This document shows, one piece after another, positions 1 to 9,499 of a stretch of 64,000 nucleotides of DNA. Each line of letters starts with the position of its first letter. Positions within the stretch are counted from its first letter, which is position 1. The translations under genes and the position numbers were made by a program. The stretch is from positions 806,001-870,000 of the forward strand of contig NC_007426.1 in the NCBI RefSeq assembly GCF_000026045.1, read 5' to 3'. Source of the stretch: Natronomonas pharaonis DSM 2160. GTDB lineage: Archaea > Halobacteriota > Halobacteria > Halobacteriales > Haloarculaceae. The notes beneath the pieces are model-generated. The model made no database searches. It had not been told where the DNA came from and was given only the letters and a program-made list of their open reading frames with translations.

Positions 1-332
1 GAGGCGTCGACGACGTGGAGGATGACATCGGCGTTTGTCAGTTCGTCGAGGAACTGGTTACCGAGTCCCTTTCCTTCGTGTGCGCCGGGAACGAGCCCGG
101 CCACGTCGAGCAGTTCGACGGGGACGTACCGCTTGCCGCCGTGGCAGGTGTCGTTGCCACAGCGAGATTCCAAATCGAGGCAGGGACACCGAGTACGAAC
201 GTGTGTGACGCCGCGGTTCGGGTCGATGGTGGTAAAGGGGTAGTTGCCGGTGTCGGCGTCGGCCATCGTCGCGGCGGTGTAAAATGTCGACTTGCCAGCG
301 TTCGGCTTGCCGGCCAGCGCAACCGAGAGCAT
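1..332 (-). CDS. YchF/Obg-type GTPase, C-terminal part outside window
   Basis: The minus strand from the ATG at 332 reads [17 protein letters not shown], a P-loop (GKPNAGKS) at the extreme N-terminus, followed by a switch I-like [10 protein letters not shown] and a G3-type [19 protein letters not shown]. These are hallmarks of the YchF branch of Obg-family P-loop NTPases, which associate with ribosomes and protein-synthesis or stress control. A short Cys-rich insert ([15 protein letters not shown]) between switch I and G3 fits the archaeal form and could bind metal. About 110 codons are visible; the nucleotide-specificity motif and C-terminal TGS region lie beyond the left edge, so ATP versus GTP preference cannot be judged. 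Confidence 0.85.
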   Translation of the reverse strand, partial: MLSVALAGKPNAGKSTFYTAATMADADTGNYPFTTIDPNRGVTHVRTRCPCLDLESRCGNDTCHGGKRYVPVELLDVAGLVPGAHEGKGLGNQFLDELTNADVILHVVDA

Positions 333-372
333 ACCCGGGCTACCGGCGGCTCTCGTATATCGTTCCCGGTCG

Positions 373-1671
373 CTACGACTCCTCCGTGTCGGTGACGACG
401 GCCGAGACATCGTCGTCGCCGACGCCGTTCGTTGTGGGGTCGCTGTGGTCGTCAGCCTCCGTATCAGCGGCGCCGTCGCCCGTCGTGTCGCCTTGTCCGT
501 CCGTCCAGTCGTGGCGCGCCTCCTCCAGCGACCGCACCGCTGGCTTCGGCTCTGTGGTGTCCAGCGGCACGAACGCAGCGGACCGTTCGTGTGACTCGTC
601 ATCAGCCTCCGGCTGTTCCGAGCCGTCGGCAGCAGCGTCGGGTGTCGACTCCTCCGGGCTTTCGGAGCCTGTCCCCGGGTCGTCGTCGGCTGCCGCTCCG
701 CCGCGGTCAGCGTCGGTTGCTTGCTCGTCCGTTGCGGGCTTTGCCGCTGGCTCGTCCGGACTGTCTTCCGGCTCCGCCTCTGTTTCTGTGGTCTCGTGAC
801 CACTCGCGACGGCTCCGCGCCCGCGTTCACCGCTCGGCGACCGCTCACGCTCGAACTCGATGCCGTCGCGGGCGCGAATCGTTCCCTCGACATCGGCGGC
901 TTCCGAGAGCGTACAGGCCTCACAGGAGATGTCGCCCCGTATTCGAACGCCGGGGGCGACAGCCACGTCGCCGTCTTTCGTCGTCACGTCACCGTGGACG
1001 ACGGTGTCGTCGCCGATTCGGATGTCACCTTTCGCCCGCAGGCTGCCGAAGACTTCCGTGGCCGTTCCGACTTCGATGTCTGTCGCGCGGATGTTGCCGT
1101 GGAGCCGGCAGTCGTCGCCGATGGTCGCGGGTGTCGAAACCCGCCAGGCGTCGTCGGAGACGCGGCCGCCCCGCGGAATGACGACCGGGTCGGCCGCCTG
1201 GTCGTCGGTCAGAAACTCCTCGGCGACCTCCTCGGCGGCCTCCTCGTCGCCCATCCGGAGCAGATGCGACAGGTAGACAAAGAGGAAGACGATAGTCGGC
1301 ATCGGATTCCGGATGACAATCCAGCCGTTGGCCTCGAAGCCCTCCTCGATGTCGACGTCGTCGCCGATGTCGAGGTCGCCGGAGACGATGAGTTGGCCGG
1401 TGATGTGGACCCGCTCGCCGAGATAGGCGTCCTCGCCGACGAGCACGTTGCCGTCGACTTCACACCACATGTCGAGCCGACAGTCGCCGTCGGCCTCGAT
1501 GTCGCCGCCGAACTGGACTCGCTCGCCGGCGACGATGTTGCTCCCGCGGACGCCGAGCTCGACGACGCTTTGGCCGCCGACGAGTACGTCACCGTCCGTG
1601 ACGAGGTCGTGCTCCCGGACGTGGGTTCCGTCCGGAATCGCCAACTCGTCCAGTGGGTCGGGGCCGAACAC
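373..1671 (-). CDS. Bactofilin-like polymer-forming cytoskeletal protein with acidic tail
   Basis: 432 residues. Two blocks of short glycine/valine/aspartate-rich turns ([18 protein letters not shown], later [20 protein letters not shown]) have the right-handed beta-helix periodicity of polymer-forming (bactofilin/DUF583-like) proteins, which assemble into membrane-associated filaments. Between the blocks, around residues 118-160, is a hydrophobic stretch ([16 protein letters not shown]) followed by an acidic helix, so the solenoid is split by a possible membrane-anchoring insert. The last ~140 residues are a low-complexity Asp/Glu/Thr/Pro tail typical of disordered haloarchaeal extensions. 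The gene is transcribed away from the small gene at 1824. Fold assignment is by repeat pattern, so the exact role (shape, polarity, envelope) is inference. Confidence 0.72.
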   Translation of the reverse strand: MFGPDPLDELAIPDGTHVREHDLVTDGDVLVGGQSVVELGVRGSNIVAGERVQFGGDIEADGDCRLDMWCEVDGNVLVGEDAYLGERVHITGQLIVSGDLDIGDDVDIEEGFEANGWIVIRNPMPTIVFLFVYLSHLLRMGDEEAAEEVAEEFLTDDQAADPVVIPRGGRVSDDAWRVSTPATIGDDCRLHGNIRATDIEVGTATEVFGSLRAKGDIRIGDDTVVHGDVTTKDGDVAVAPGVRIRGDISCEACTLSEAADVEGTIRARDGIEFERERSPSGERGRGAVASGHETTETEAEPEDSPDEPAAKPATDEQATDADRGGAAADDDPGTGSESPEESTPDAAADGSEQPEADDESHERSAAFVPLDTTEPKPAVRSLEEARHDWTDGQGDTTGDGAADTEADDHSDPTTNGVGDDDVSAVVTDTEES

Positions 1672-1823
1672 GGTCGAACGTTCGCGTCACGCCTATTAAA
1701 TCCTCCTCGGCGTCTGACGGGCGGCTGACTACCATCGCCGCTGCCACTGGCGAGGCAGCCCCGACCGCCGGCGAAACGAACGCCAACAGTGGCCCTTATG
1801 CGTTCGTCGCGCCAAGCGTGGCT

Positions 1824-2021
1824 ATGACCGTTCTTTCGTTCGACGAGGAGGGGGTTGATGTCATCTACGAGGGTACCGAGTTCCGCCTCGAAAAGGACCT
1901 CATCGAGGAAGCGACCGAAAAGCCGTATCCCGAGGTGACCGACCACGAGGTGCTGCAAATCATCGAAGAAAACCCGTCGCTGAGCGACGAACCGCGACGC
2001 ATCGCGGATATTTTGGGCTGA
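1824..2021 (+). CDS. Small conserved haloarchaeal protein (DUF5800-like)
   Basis: 65 residues beginning MTVLSFDEEGVDVIYEGTEF. The reading frame is open further upstream, but the ATG at 1824 is the first that gives the compact acidic protein I associate with the haloarchaeal DUF5800 family (from memory, not searched). It contains no recognisable catalytic motif. The composition (many Glu/Asp, and a central DHEVLQIIEENPSLSDEPRR helix) suggests a small cytosolic alpha/beta protein. It is divergent from the bactofilin-like gene and its function is unknown. Confidence 0.7.
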   Translation: MTVLSFDEEGVDVIYEGTEFRLEKDLIEEATEKPYPEVTDHEVLQIIEENPSLSDEPRRIADILG

Positions 2022-2086
2022 TTCGGCTGCCGGGCAGGTTCCGCCCGGAACGGTACATCTAAGAGCCAGCCACCGAAGGTAGGCGT

Positions 2087-2218
2087 ATGGATACAGCCCA
2101 GTTCAAGCATCCGGCGCTGCAGAGCATCGGCGGGACCGTCGTTGCGTACGCGCTCATTATCTTCGTGATGACCGCCCTGCTTTTCGGCGTTCCCTACCTC
2201 CTCTTTTTGCTCCTGTAG
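2087..2218 (+). CDS. Small single-pass membrane protein
   Basis: 43 codons from ATG 2087 to TAG 2216-2218: a short polar N-terminus (MDTAQFKHPALQSIGG) followed by a hydrophobic stretch to the end (TVVAYALIIFVMTALLFGVP, then YLLFLLL) long enough for one or two membrane passes. It sits 65 nt after the DUF5800-like gene on the same strand. No family can be named with confidence. Small membrane proteins like this are common between haloarchaeal genes, and expression is not proven by the sequence. Confidence 0.6.
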   Translation: MDTAQFKHPALQSIGGTVVAYALIIFVMTALLFGVPYLLFLLL

Positions 2219-2241
2219 GAGCGCCGCGCCGAAAACGGTGG

Positions 2242-2511
2242 TCACATTCCCATGTCGGCCGCCGGCTCCGGTATCGGTAGCTCCGACGGCGCAACGTCGA
2301 GCAGCTCCGCCGCGTGGTCGATAGCCATATCAAAGCCGTAGTAGCGTTCTAGCTCGTCGCCGTCGGCGCTGGGTCGGACTTTCAACATCGCGTACCCGTC
2401 GATGTTCTGTGCCACGGCGGCGGTCTTTCCGCCGGCTTCGAACTCCAGCACCCGTTCCTCGTCGGTCTCCCGGTACTGCGCCGTGATATCGCCTTCCTCG
2501 ACGGTCGACAT
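2242..2511 (-). CDS. Conserved haloarchaeal protein, 89 aa
   Basis: The start is taken at ATG 2511 (MSTVEEGDITAQYRETDEER). The frame continues upstream but becomes Arg/Ser-rich and non-protein-like there. The product is a small acidic alpha/beta protein ending in a Pro/Met tail (PEPAADMGM), with no nucleotide-, metal- or DNA-binding motif. It is transcribed divergently from the PadR-like gene at 2612, with about 100 bp between the two starts, so they may share a control region. Function unknown. Confidence 0.65.
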   Translation of the reverse strand: MSTVEEGDITAQYRETDEERVLEFEAGGKTAAVAQNIDGYAMLKVRPSADGDELERYYGFDMAIDHAAELLDVAPSELPIPEPAADMGM

Positions 2512-2611
2512 ACACCACAGTAAGGGGTCGCCGTACGCCAAACTACCGGTCCCGGCGGGAGCCGCCCGACGACTCCGAAAGAGCCGTGGCCGCCCGCGTC
2601 GATGAGCACCC

Positions 2612-2881
2612 ATGGAGTGGCTCACGAGCGGGCTCCGGCGCGATATCTGTGTGCTGTTGTATGCGGAGTCGCGCCGCGCCCAGCAACTCAAGTCAGCACT
2701 CGAAGCCCGGTATGACCGCCGCATTCCGCCGGAGCGGTTCTACGGTGCCGTCGAGGCGCTTGAATCGAAAGGATTCGTCGAGACGCACGTCGAGGGACTC
2801 GAAGATGTCTACTCGCTGACCGATGCCGGGCGCGATGGCGTTGCGACGCAGTTCCGCTGGATGGCCGACCACGTCGACTGA
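2612..2881 (+). CDS. PadR-like winged-helix regulator
   Basis: 89 residues: MEWLTSGLRRDICVLLYAES, then an LKSALEARYDRRIPPERFYG recognition segment, then a wing-like ALESKGFVETHVEG and YSLTDAGRDGV. This is the compact wHTH of PadR/HTH-type regulators, where the strand after 'LTDAGR' forms the wing. There is no ligand domain, so it probably acts as a small dimeric DNA-binding protein. It lies divergent to the 89-aa gene at 2242-2511, which it might regulate (inference from position only). Confidence 0.75.
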   Translation: MEWLTSGLRRDICVLLYAESRRAQQLKSALEARYDRRIPPERFYGAVEALESKGFVETHVEGLEDVYSLTDAGRDGVATQFRWMADHVD

Positions 2882-3029
2882 TGCGGCCAGTACGAGATAT
2901 CTGCTACTGGGGCAGAATACGATATCCTCTCTATATATGAGCTGTAAAATTACCCTTCAAACGCAGCTTGCGGCCAAATTAAGGTGAATTACGCGAACAT
3001 TAATGTGTGGTGGGTGTTAACAGGCAAAT
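2882..3029. promoter_or_regulatory. AT-rich intergenic control region
   Basis: 148 bp, much richer in A/T than its surroundings, with several TATA-like stretches (CTATATATG near 2932, AAATTACCC, CCAAATTAAGG, GAACATTAATG). It precedes the lipoprotein gene at 3030. Which box is used cannot be decided by eye; the AT-rich element near 3000 (ATTAATG) is in the usual range for a leaderless start at 3030. Confidence 0.5.
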
Positions 3030-3944
3030 ATGGCTACTAGAAGAAGGTTCATGTGTATGGGGTCTACCACAGTCGGACTGGTCGCGCTTTCCGGCTGCCT
3101 CGGCGCTGAAGGCGCAGAGGAGGTGGACACGGCGATGGAATTGCTCGACGAAAACTTCGAGCAGTTCGAAGCATTCGACGAGAGAGATGACCTCCCCGAT
3201 GAGGCTGCACTTGAAGCAATCGAAACACGCCTTGATGAGGCCGAATCGCATCTCGAAGACGCTGCGGCTGTCGCTGACGACGACGAGGTCCTAGCGGCGA
3301 TTGAACTCGGCGGTGCCTTCGTTGCATTCCAACGAGCACTGGTTCGGGTCGTCGGCGGTTTCGTTGAACTCGAACACGGTATGGACTCGTTCGATGCGTA
3401 CATTGACGCCGAGCGGTTCGACGACGCGATAGCAGAAGCCGAATTACTGCAAACAACGGTAGACGAGCTTGAAGCTGCTGTTGACGATGCGCTGGCGGCT
3501 ATCGATGCTGTAGACGACTCACAACTTGAAGCAGAAGACCGCATCTCGGTGACACTCACTAAGTCGGACCTGGAACGAATCGCCTCCGAAGCCAGCGCGC
3601 TTGAAGAGGTCATTGGTGGACTCGGCGACCTCGCTGATGGACTGCAAGCGATAACGGATGGATTTGAGGCGCTCGAAGCGGAGGATTTCGACACAGCACG
3701 GGATGCATTCAGCGCTGCCGAAGAGGAACTCGCCCCGGTTGTTGACCGATATACGCGGCTGGAGGATGACGCGGACCTCCCGGCCCATATGGAAGCTGAT
3801 GTCATCGGACTCTCCTGTGTTGCTGAGGCGATGCGTGATGCGGCCACACTGGCTGAAGAAGGTGCTACCGCGGGGATGAACGAGGAGTGGGACACCTTCG
3901 ATGACCGCCTCGAGCAAGCCGAAGAGGCAATGGACCGCTGCTGA
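3030..3944 (+). CDS. Tat-exported lipoprotein with helical acidic ectodomain
   Basis: 304 residues. The N-terminus MATRRRFMCMGSTTVGLVAL has a twin-arginine motif and is followed by the lipobox LSGC (Cys at about residue 23), so the mature protein should be lipid-anchored on the outer face of the membrane. The rest is almost all amphipathic acidic helices with recurring heptad-like 'ALEA..LD.A...L.DA' segments, resembling a bundle rather than an enzyme. It has no solute-binding signature and no transporter genes beside it, so a structural or adhesive role is as likely as binding. It is preceded by an AT-rich promoter region. Confidence 0.75.
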   Translation: MATRRRFMCMGSTTVGLVALSGCLGAEGAEEVDTAMELLDENFEQFEAFDERDDLPDEAALEAIETRLDEAESHLEDAAAVADDDEVLAAIELGGAFVAFQRALVRVVGGFVELEHGMDSFDAYIDAERFDDAIAEAELLQTTVDELEAAVDDALAAIDAVDDSQLEAEDRISVTLTKSDLERIASEASALEEVIGGLGDLADGLQAITDGFEALEAEDFDTARDAFSAAEEELAPVVDRYTRLEDDADLPAHMEADVIGLSCVAEAMRDAATLAEEGATAGMNEEWDTFDDRLEQAEEAMDRC

Positions 3945-4021
3945 ACGCCCCTGGCCGATTTTTCCGTCGCGTTTGCGTGGGAGCGCTCAAACTGGTTCGT
4001 CTGATTGAGCGCCGACGACGG

Positions 4022-5689
4022 TCACCCGCGCCGCCGCAACAGACCCACAGCGAGCACCACAGCGGCCAGCGCGGCGGCGACCGAGACCGCCGGCCCCTGG
4101 TCTTCGGCGGGTCCGGTCGCCGTCACGGTGAGTGTCTCGGTGCTTGTCGCGCCGTGTTCGTCTTCGACGGTCGCTGTCACTTCCGATTCCCCCGTCTCAA
4201 ACCGGTACGTCGCCGTCTCACCGGTCGCTGTCGTTCCATCGGGGAACGTCCACGTGACTGTTGTGTCTCCCGCCTCGTTTTCGACCGTCGCGTTCAGTCG
4301 CGTTTGCTCGCCAGCAATGACGGTTGCAGGGGCCTGTATGGTCACCCGCGGCCGGTCAGTGACGAAGACCGAGCGGGAGACGGTTGTCGTTTTGCCGTCG
4401 GCGTCGGTGACCCGGAGTTGCGCCTCGCTTTCTCCTAGTTCGTGTGTCACCTCAACCCGTTCCCCGACAGCGTCGTAGCTTCCATCACCGGTCGTGTCCC
4501 ACTCGTAGGTAGCTATCTGACTGTCGGCTTCGCTGATGTTGGCGACCAACGAGAAGGGTTCGTCGGCAACCGGAACATCGGCATCGACGCCGATGTTCGC
4601 CGTCGGCGGTGCTGTAGTGGGTATCCCAAAGCCGGCAGCGGGGTCATACCCGCCACGAGCATGAGTTCCAGCCGTAACATCGTAGGTTGGGGCGCGCTCC
4701 CGGAGCCGTTCCCGGAGTTCCGAAATCGATTCCGGGGGTGTCGGCGACCCCAGTAGCTTCGCTGCCAGTCCCGCGACGTGTGGCGCAGCCATCGATGTGC
4801 CCGATAGCTCGCGGTAGTCGCCGTCCGGTACCGGCGAGAGAACGCCGACTCCCGGGGCGGCGACTTCTAGCCGTTCGTTTGCGTCCGGGTCGAACGGCGC
4901 GTCAACGCCTCGGGCCGAGAAGTCCGGGACACGGTAGTTGTCCGTCGCGACCTGCTGGCCGCGGCGCGGGCCGACCGCTCCGACGGAAACGGTGCTATTC
5001 AGGGCGGATGGATACAGAATACTACCGAGCTCCGGGCCGTTGTTCCCCGAGGCGGCGATAATAGCTGCTCCGTTCGCTGTCGCATACGCCACCGCAGCGG
5101 AGATGCGCGGCTCTTCGCGGCCGCCGAGGCTCAACACGATAATGTCTGCCCCCTCATCGGTGGCTGCCCGTACTGACTCCGCGAGCGGGTCGGCTCCACA
5201 GCGGCCATCGTCAGTGCAGGCTTTGAACGCGTACACCTCCGCTTCCGGGGCAACACCGTAGATGCCGTTTCCATCGTCGCCGCCGTCCGCTGCGACGGTG
5301 CCAGCGACGTGTGTCCCGTGGCCGTTCCGGTCCTCACAGGTGTCTGTTACCGATTCGCCGGTGAAGTCGCGGCACAGCGAGACCCGGCTTTCGAGGTCCG
5401 GATGGTCGGTGTCGACGCCGGTGTCGATGACAGCGACGGTGACGTTTTCACCGCCGCTCGGCCGGTCTACGTCGTCGCTCCGGTAGAGCGTCCGCACGCC
5501 GAATGGAACCTGCTCGCTTGGGACTGTTCTGCCGTCTTCGACCTCGGTGTCGTCGGGCTCTTCGTCTACCGGTGTTGTTGGCGGGGGTGACTCGGCCGCG
5601 GCGACGCCGCCGGCAGCGACGGCCGCCGCAGCAAAAAGGGCTAGCGCGGCCGCCACGATGACGGCCCGGACGGGAGTGTCGATGCGCAT
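4022..5689 (-). CDS. Secreted subtilisin-like serine protease with PKD domains
   Basis: 555 residues with an Ala-rich N-terminal signal segment. The S8 triad is complete: Asp89 in VAVIDTGVDTDHPD, His124 in RNGHGTHVAGT, Ser299 in GTSMAAPHVAG, with oxyanion Asn in AASGNNG near 216. After the catalytic domain (about 65-330) come two PKD-like beta-sandwich modules (VDADVPVADEPFSLVANI..., then VTIQAPATVIAGEQTRLNAT...). The C-terminus GPAVSVAAALAAVVLAVGLL followed by RRRG is a membrane anchor or sorting helix, so the enzyme is probably tethered to the cell surface. The classical long propeptide is short here (about 30-70). It is divergent from the TFB gene. Confidence 0.92.
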   Translation of the reverse strand: MRIDTPVRAVIVAAALALFAAAAVAAGGVAAAESPPPTTPVDEEPDDTEVEDGRTVPSEQVPFGVRTLYRSDDVDRPSGGENVTVAVIDTGVDTDHPDLESRVSLCRDFTGESVTDTCEDRNGHGTHVAGTVAADGGDDGNGIYGVAPEAEVYAFKACTDDGRCGADPLAESVRAATDEGADIIVLSLGGREEPRISAAVAYATANGAAIIAASGNNGPELGSILYPSALNSTVSVGAVGPRRGQQVATDNYRVPDFSARGVDAPFDPDANERLEVAAPGVGVLSPVPDGDYRELSGTSMAAPHVAGLAAKLLGSPTPPESISELRERLRERAPTYDVTAGTHARGGYDPAAGFGIPTTAPPTANIGVDADVPVADEPFSLVANISEADSQIATYEWDTTGDGSYDAVGERVEVTHELGESEAQLRVTDADGKTTTVSRSVFVTDRPRVTIQAPATVIAGEQTRLNATVENEAGDTTVTWTFPDGTTATGETATYRFETGESEVTATVEDEHGATSTETLTVTATGPAEDQGPAVSVAAALAAVVLAVGLLRRRG

Positions 5690-5821
5690 GTCTCTTCATC
5701 TGCGGCCGTGAAAAAATACCTTCGGCGTCGGCTGTCTGCCAACCGACCCACAGGGCCAGTATCGGCCGAAACCGATGCGAATATATACCTGAATGGGGCA
5801 AAAGCCCGGGGCTACAAAGCA

Positions 5822-5828
5822 TTTATAT
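5822..5828 (+). promoter_or_regulatory. TATA box of the TFB gene
   Basis: TTTATAT centred about 31 nt before ATG 5856, consistent with a near-leaderless transcript. A second AT-rich patch (CCATATAAG, 5844-5852) is too close to the start to be the TATA element for this gene. Confidence 0.6.
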
Positions 5829-5855
5829 GTTGAGTAACCAAACCATATAAGCATA

Positions 5856-6824
5856 ATGCCAGGGCCCACCCGACAGCGAGAACGCGCTACCGAAGGCGAG
5901 GCGGAGGCGGAGACAGAGGCGGAGCAGGAAACTGGTTGTCCCGAATGCGATTCCGATTCTCTGGTGCGGAGCGGGGACGGGGGCGGTGAACTCGTCTGTG
6001 AGGACTGCGGGCTGGTTATTGAGGAAGAAAACATCGACCGTGGTCCGGAGTGGCGTGCGTTCAACCACTCCGAGCGGCAGTCGAAATCGCGTGTTGGGGC
6101 GCCGACGACCCAGACGATGCACGACAAGGGGCTGACGACCCAGATCGACTGGAAGGACAAAGACGCCTACGGGCGGTCGATTTCGTCGGAGAAGCGCTCC
6201 CAGATGCACCGACTGCGGAAGTGGCAAGAGCGGATTCGGACCAAGGACGCGGGCGAGCGGAACCTGCAGTTCGCGCTGTCGGAAATCGACCGAATGTCGT
6301 CGGCACTCGGCGTGCCGCGGTCGGTACGGGAGGTTGCGTCGGTCATCTATCGACGCGCGCTCGACGACGACCTGATTCGTGGGCGGTCTATCGAGGGCGT
6401 CGCTACCGCTGCCCTCTATGCTGCCTGCCGTCAGGAGGGGATTCCACGGTCGCTTGATGAGGTCGCTGATGTCGCCCGCGTCGAGCAGAAGGAAATTGGC
6501 CGGACCTACCGATATATCGCACAGGAACTCTCGCTCGGACTCGAGCCCGTCGACCCCGTTCAGTACGTCCCGCGCTTTTGCTCCGAGCTCGGTCTCAGCG
6601 AGGAGGTCGAACAGAAGACACGCGAGATAATCGAAGTAACCGCCGAGAAGGGAATGCTTTCGGGCAAGTCGCCGACGGGCTACGCCGCCGCGGCTATCTA
6701 TGCGGCGTCGCTGCTGTGCAATGAAAAGAAGACGCAGCGCGAGGTCGCCGAAGTCGCACAGGTGACTGAGGTCACCATCCGCAACCGCTACCAAGAACAG
6801 ATCGAAGCGCTCGGTATCCACTGA
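5856..6824 (+). CDS. tfb: Transcription initiation factor IIB (TFB)
   Basis: 322 residues. An acidic N-terminal extension precedes a zinc ribbon with Cys28, Cys31, Cys48 and Cys51 (CPEC...CEDC), then the conserved B-reader/linker ([20 protein letters not shown]). Two cyclin-like repeats follow (about 125-215 and 222-320), the second ending in ATTIRN-like [13 protein letters not shown] bridges TBP-TATA and RNA polymerase. Haloarchaea usually carry several TFB paralogues, so this is one member of a set, and its ordinal name cannot be assigned from sequence alone. Confidence 0.95.
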   Translation: MPGPTRQRERATEGEAEAETEAEQETGCPECDSDSLVRSGDGGGELVCEDCGLVIEEENIDRGPEWRAFNHSERQSKSRVGAPTTQTMHDKGLTTQIDWKDKDAYGRSISSEKRSQMHRLRKWQERIRTKDAGERNLQFALSEIDRMSSALGVPRSVREVASVIYRRALDDDLIRGRSIEGVATAALYAACRQEGIPRSLDEVADVARVEQKEIGRTYRYIAQELSLGLEPVDPVQYVPRFCSELGLSEEVEQKTREIIEVTAEKGMLSGKSPTGYAAAAIYAASLLCNEKKTQREVAEVAQVTEVTIRNRYQEQIEALGIH

Positions 6825-6944
6825 CCGGCGGACGCCGACAACCGCGGCCGCTTCGGCTGCTGTTGTCCCCGTTCCGATTTTCATTTTCTGTCGGTTTCGG
6901 CCAGTTCCCGCACGACTAAGGACGACTGCATCGTGTGTATGGGT

Positions 6945-8516
6945 ATGTCATCTACCGGTGCTGGCAACGTCTCCGAGGTCGCCGTGTCGCTTGAGGCCCT
7001 CGAACCGCTGGTCACTGCCCCCGAGACCGACGCGACGTTTCCCGTTGAGGCACCGTTCACCGGCGACGAAATCGGCCGGCTGCCGGCCTGTGTGTCGGCC
7101 GATGTCGAAGCCGCTTTCGACCGGGCAGCCGAGGCCCAAACCGACTGGCGCGACCGCGATGTCTCCGACCGAGCGGCCGTCTTCATCCGCTATCACGACC
7201 GTATTATCGACAACCGCGAGGAACTGCTTGATCTCATCCAATACGAGACCGGAAAGGCCCGCAGACACGCCTACGAGGAACTGCTTGACGTGGCCATTAC
7301 CGCCCGGTATTACGCCTATCGCGCCGAATCGTTCCTCGAAACGGAACCCAGAGCGGGAGCACTGCCGGGGATGACCGAGACGACAGTCAATTACCGGCCG
7401 GTCGGGACGGTCGGCATCATCTCACCGTGGAACTACCCGCTGTCGCTTTCGGTCTCCGATGCGATTCCCGCCCTGCTTGCGGGCAACGCCGTTGTCCTCA
7501 AGCCCGACGAGCAGACCTCGTATACGGCGCTGAAGGCGTTCGAACTGCTCTTGGAGGCCGGCTTGCCAGACGACCTCGTTCAGATTGTCACCGGCGATGG
7601 GCCGACAATCGGTGAGCCGCTCGTCGCGAACGCCGACTACGTTTGTTTTACCGGGTCGACCGAGACTGGCCGGGCTGTCGCCAGCCAGGCCGGCCGGCAC
7701 CTGACTGACTGCTCGCTCGAACTCGGCGGCAAAAACCCCGCCATCGTCCGCGCCGACGCGGACATCGACCGCGCGGCCGAGGGGCTCGTCCGCGGCTGCT
7801 TTACGAACGCCGGCCAGCTGTGCCTCTCTATCGAGCGGCTCTACGTTCACGAAGCCATCTACGACCGGTTTCTCGATGCATTCGTCGCGGCCGTCGAGTC
7901 GATGCCACTCGGCACCGACTACAGTTACGACATCGAGATGGGGAGTCTCATCTCCGGGTCACATCTCGAAGCGGTCGAGCAGTACGTCGAAGACGCCGTC
8001 GCCGGAGGTGCAACTGTTCTTACTGGCGGCTCTCCCCGCCCGGATATTGGCCCGTACTTTTACGAGCCGACGGTGCTCGAAGACGTTGATGAGTCGATGG
8101 CGCTCTGTGCCGAGGAGACGTTCGGTCCGGTCGTCGCCGTCTCCGCTTACAGCGACGACGCGGACGCTATCGAGCGCGCGAACGACACCGACTACGGGCT
8201 CAACGCCGCCGTCTGGACCGACGACCTCGACGCTGGCCGGCAGCTCGCCGAGCGCATCGACGCTGGAACGGTCAACGTCAACGAGAGCTACGCTGCCGCG
8301 TGGGCCTCTCTCGACGCGCCGATGGGCGGGATGAAGGACTCGGGCGTCGGTCGCCGCCACGGCGAGGTCGGGCTCTCACGGTATACGGAAGCCCAGACCG
8401 TCGCCGTCCAGAAGCACCTGGGGATGACGGCTCCGCCCGGCGTCCCCTACTGGCTGTACGCGGGCGTCATGAGCCGACTGTTGAAGCTCCAACGTCGGGT
8501 TCCCGGGCTCCGGTAG
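6945..8516 (+). CDS. Succinate-semialdehyde-type aldehyde dehydrogenase
   Basis: About 523 residues of the ALDH superfamily: oxidises an aldehyde to the acid with NAD(P)+. Visible are the cofactor-binding VGIISPWNYPLSLSVSDAIP and VLKPDEQTSYTA, the FTGSTETGRAV loop, the catalytic Glu in LELGGKNP and the nucleophilic Cys in NAGQLCLSIERLYV, plus the ETFGPVVAV motif. The sequence style is close to the GabD2-like succinic semialdehyde dehydrogenases as I recall them; substrate remains inference. ATGs at 6939 and 6945 and a GTG at 6933 are all possible starts; 6945 is chosen because an ACTAAG TATA-like box lies about 28 nt before it. Confidence 0.85.
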   Translation: MSSTGAGNVSEVAVSLEALEPLVTAPETDATFPVEAPFTGDEIGRLPACVSADVEAAFDRAAEAQTDWRDRDVSDRAAVFIRYHDRIIDNREELLDLIQYETGKARRHAYEELLDVAITARYYAYRAESFLETEPRAGALPGMTETTVNYRPVGTVGIISPWNYPLSLSVSDAIPALLAGNAVVLKPDEQTSYTALKAFELLLEAGLPDDLVQIVTGDGPTIGEPLVANADYVCFTGSTETGRAVASQAGRHLTDCSLELGGKNPAIVRADADIDRAAEGLVRGCFTNAGQLCLSIERLYVHEAIYDRFLDAFVAAVESMPLGTDYSYDIEMGSLISGSHLEAVEQYVEDAVAGGATVLTGGSPRPDIGPYFYEPTVLEDVDESMALCAEETFGPVVAVSAYSDDADAIERANDTDYGLNAAVWTDDLDAGRQLAERIDAGTVNVNESYAAAWASLDAPMGGMKDSGVGRRHGEVGLSRYTEAQTVAVQKHLGMTAPPGVPYWLYAGVMSRLLKLQRRVPGLR

Positions 8517-8540
8517 GCCGGGACGGGAGGCCGCCGGCAG

Positions 8541-9437
8541 TCACTCGCTATCGAGATACTGGAGCACGCCTCTGACGTTCATCGCCACCTCGGCCCGCCC
8601 TTTCGTTTCGCCCCACACTTCGTCGATGGTCGACTGCTCGACGAAGTGTTCGATGACGGCCTCGTCATCTTCCAGCCGCTCGCGTGCCGCTTCGACGGAC
8701 TCGACCCAGTCAGTGATGACCGCGATGTAGGTCTCGATGCGGTCGGCGGCAGGTGCGGGGCCGAAGTGCCCATAGCAGATTGTCTCCGGGTCGAGGTCGG
8801 CTATCAGCTCGGCGTCTTCGACTACGCCTTCGAGGTCGAAATCTGCAGGCGGTGATGTCTCCCGGACGGTGTCTAGTTCCGGAACATAGATGCCGGCCGC
8901 ATCGGCCGCAAAGACGACGGCGTCGTCCGGTTCGTGGAGGATGCCCTGATGGAACGCGTGGCCGGGGGCGTCATGGAGCACGAGTTCCCTGTCGCCGAGG
9001 TCGAGCGTTGCGCCGTCGGCCAGCGGCTCCAGCCGGCTCTCTGGGACTGGCCGGGGTTCGGTGTAGAACTGTATCTGCTCGCCGACGGCCCGCTTTGTTC
9101 CCTCCCAGAGCCCACTCGGGTCTATGAGGAACTGTGCGGCAGCCTCGGGCGTGTAGACATCCGCCGCCGTTTCCTCGACGAGAAAGCCGGCCCCGCCAGC
9201 GTGGTCGAGATGAGCGTGTGTCGGGATGATGTACTCCAGTTCCGACCGGCCGATGCCGACCGCGTCGAGCGCATCGAGAATGCGGTCGTAGTGGGTGCCG
9301 ATGCCGGTATCGACGAGCGCCGGCCGCTCTGTGTCGTAGATGTAGACGGCTCCGTAGCCGTCCGTCCCGTACATCCCCGTGTCGACGTAGTAGCAGTCCA
9401 CCACCGACTCGACCGAACGAACGTCACCGATTCCCAT
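8541..9437 (-). CDS. MBL-fold metallo-hydrolase
   Basis: 298 residues from ATG 9437. The metal-binding THAHLDH motif (residues 73-79) and later His/Asp ligands (DAPGHAFHQ, FAADAAG, CYGHFGP) define a metallo-beta-lactamase-fold hydrolase, probably binding two zinc ions and of the glyoxalase II-like or thioesterase-like type. A C-terminal helical domain (WVESVEAARERLEDDEAV...) could gate the active site. It is convergent with the aldehyde dehydrogenase gene. The natural substrate cannot be deduced. Confidence 0.85.
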   Translation of the reverse strand: MGIGDVRSVESVVDCYYVDTGMYGTDGYGAVYIYDTERPALVDTGIGTHYDRILDALDAVGIGRSELEYIIPTHAHLDHAGGAGFLVEETAADVYTPEAAAQFLIDPSGLWEGTKRAVGEQIQFYTEPRPVPESRLEPLADGATLDLGDRELVLHDAPGHAFHQGILHEPDDAVVFAADAAGIYVPELDTVRETSPPADFDLEGVVEDAELIADLDPETICYGHFGPAPAADRIETYIAVITDWVESVEAARERLEDDEAVIEHFVEQSTIDEVWGETKGRAEVAMNVRGVLQYLDSE

Positions 9438-9499
9438 ACACCGCGCTTTGTCGGCGGCGGTCAAAGGTCCGACGGTCGCTGGTAGCAGCTTTCGAGCGG

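Noticed and set aside
1209-1958. Open frame antisense overlapping the bactofilin-like gene start
   Set aside because: Ser/Arg/Thr-rich product in a shifted frame of the gene at 373-1671, with no promoter or motif.
4022-5689. Considered a broken subtilase because the propeptide is short
   Set aside because: All three catalytic residues and the oxyanion Asn are present and the frame is intact, so it is treated as functional.
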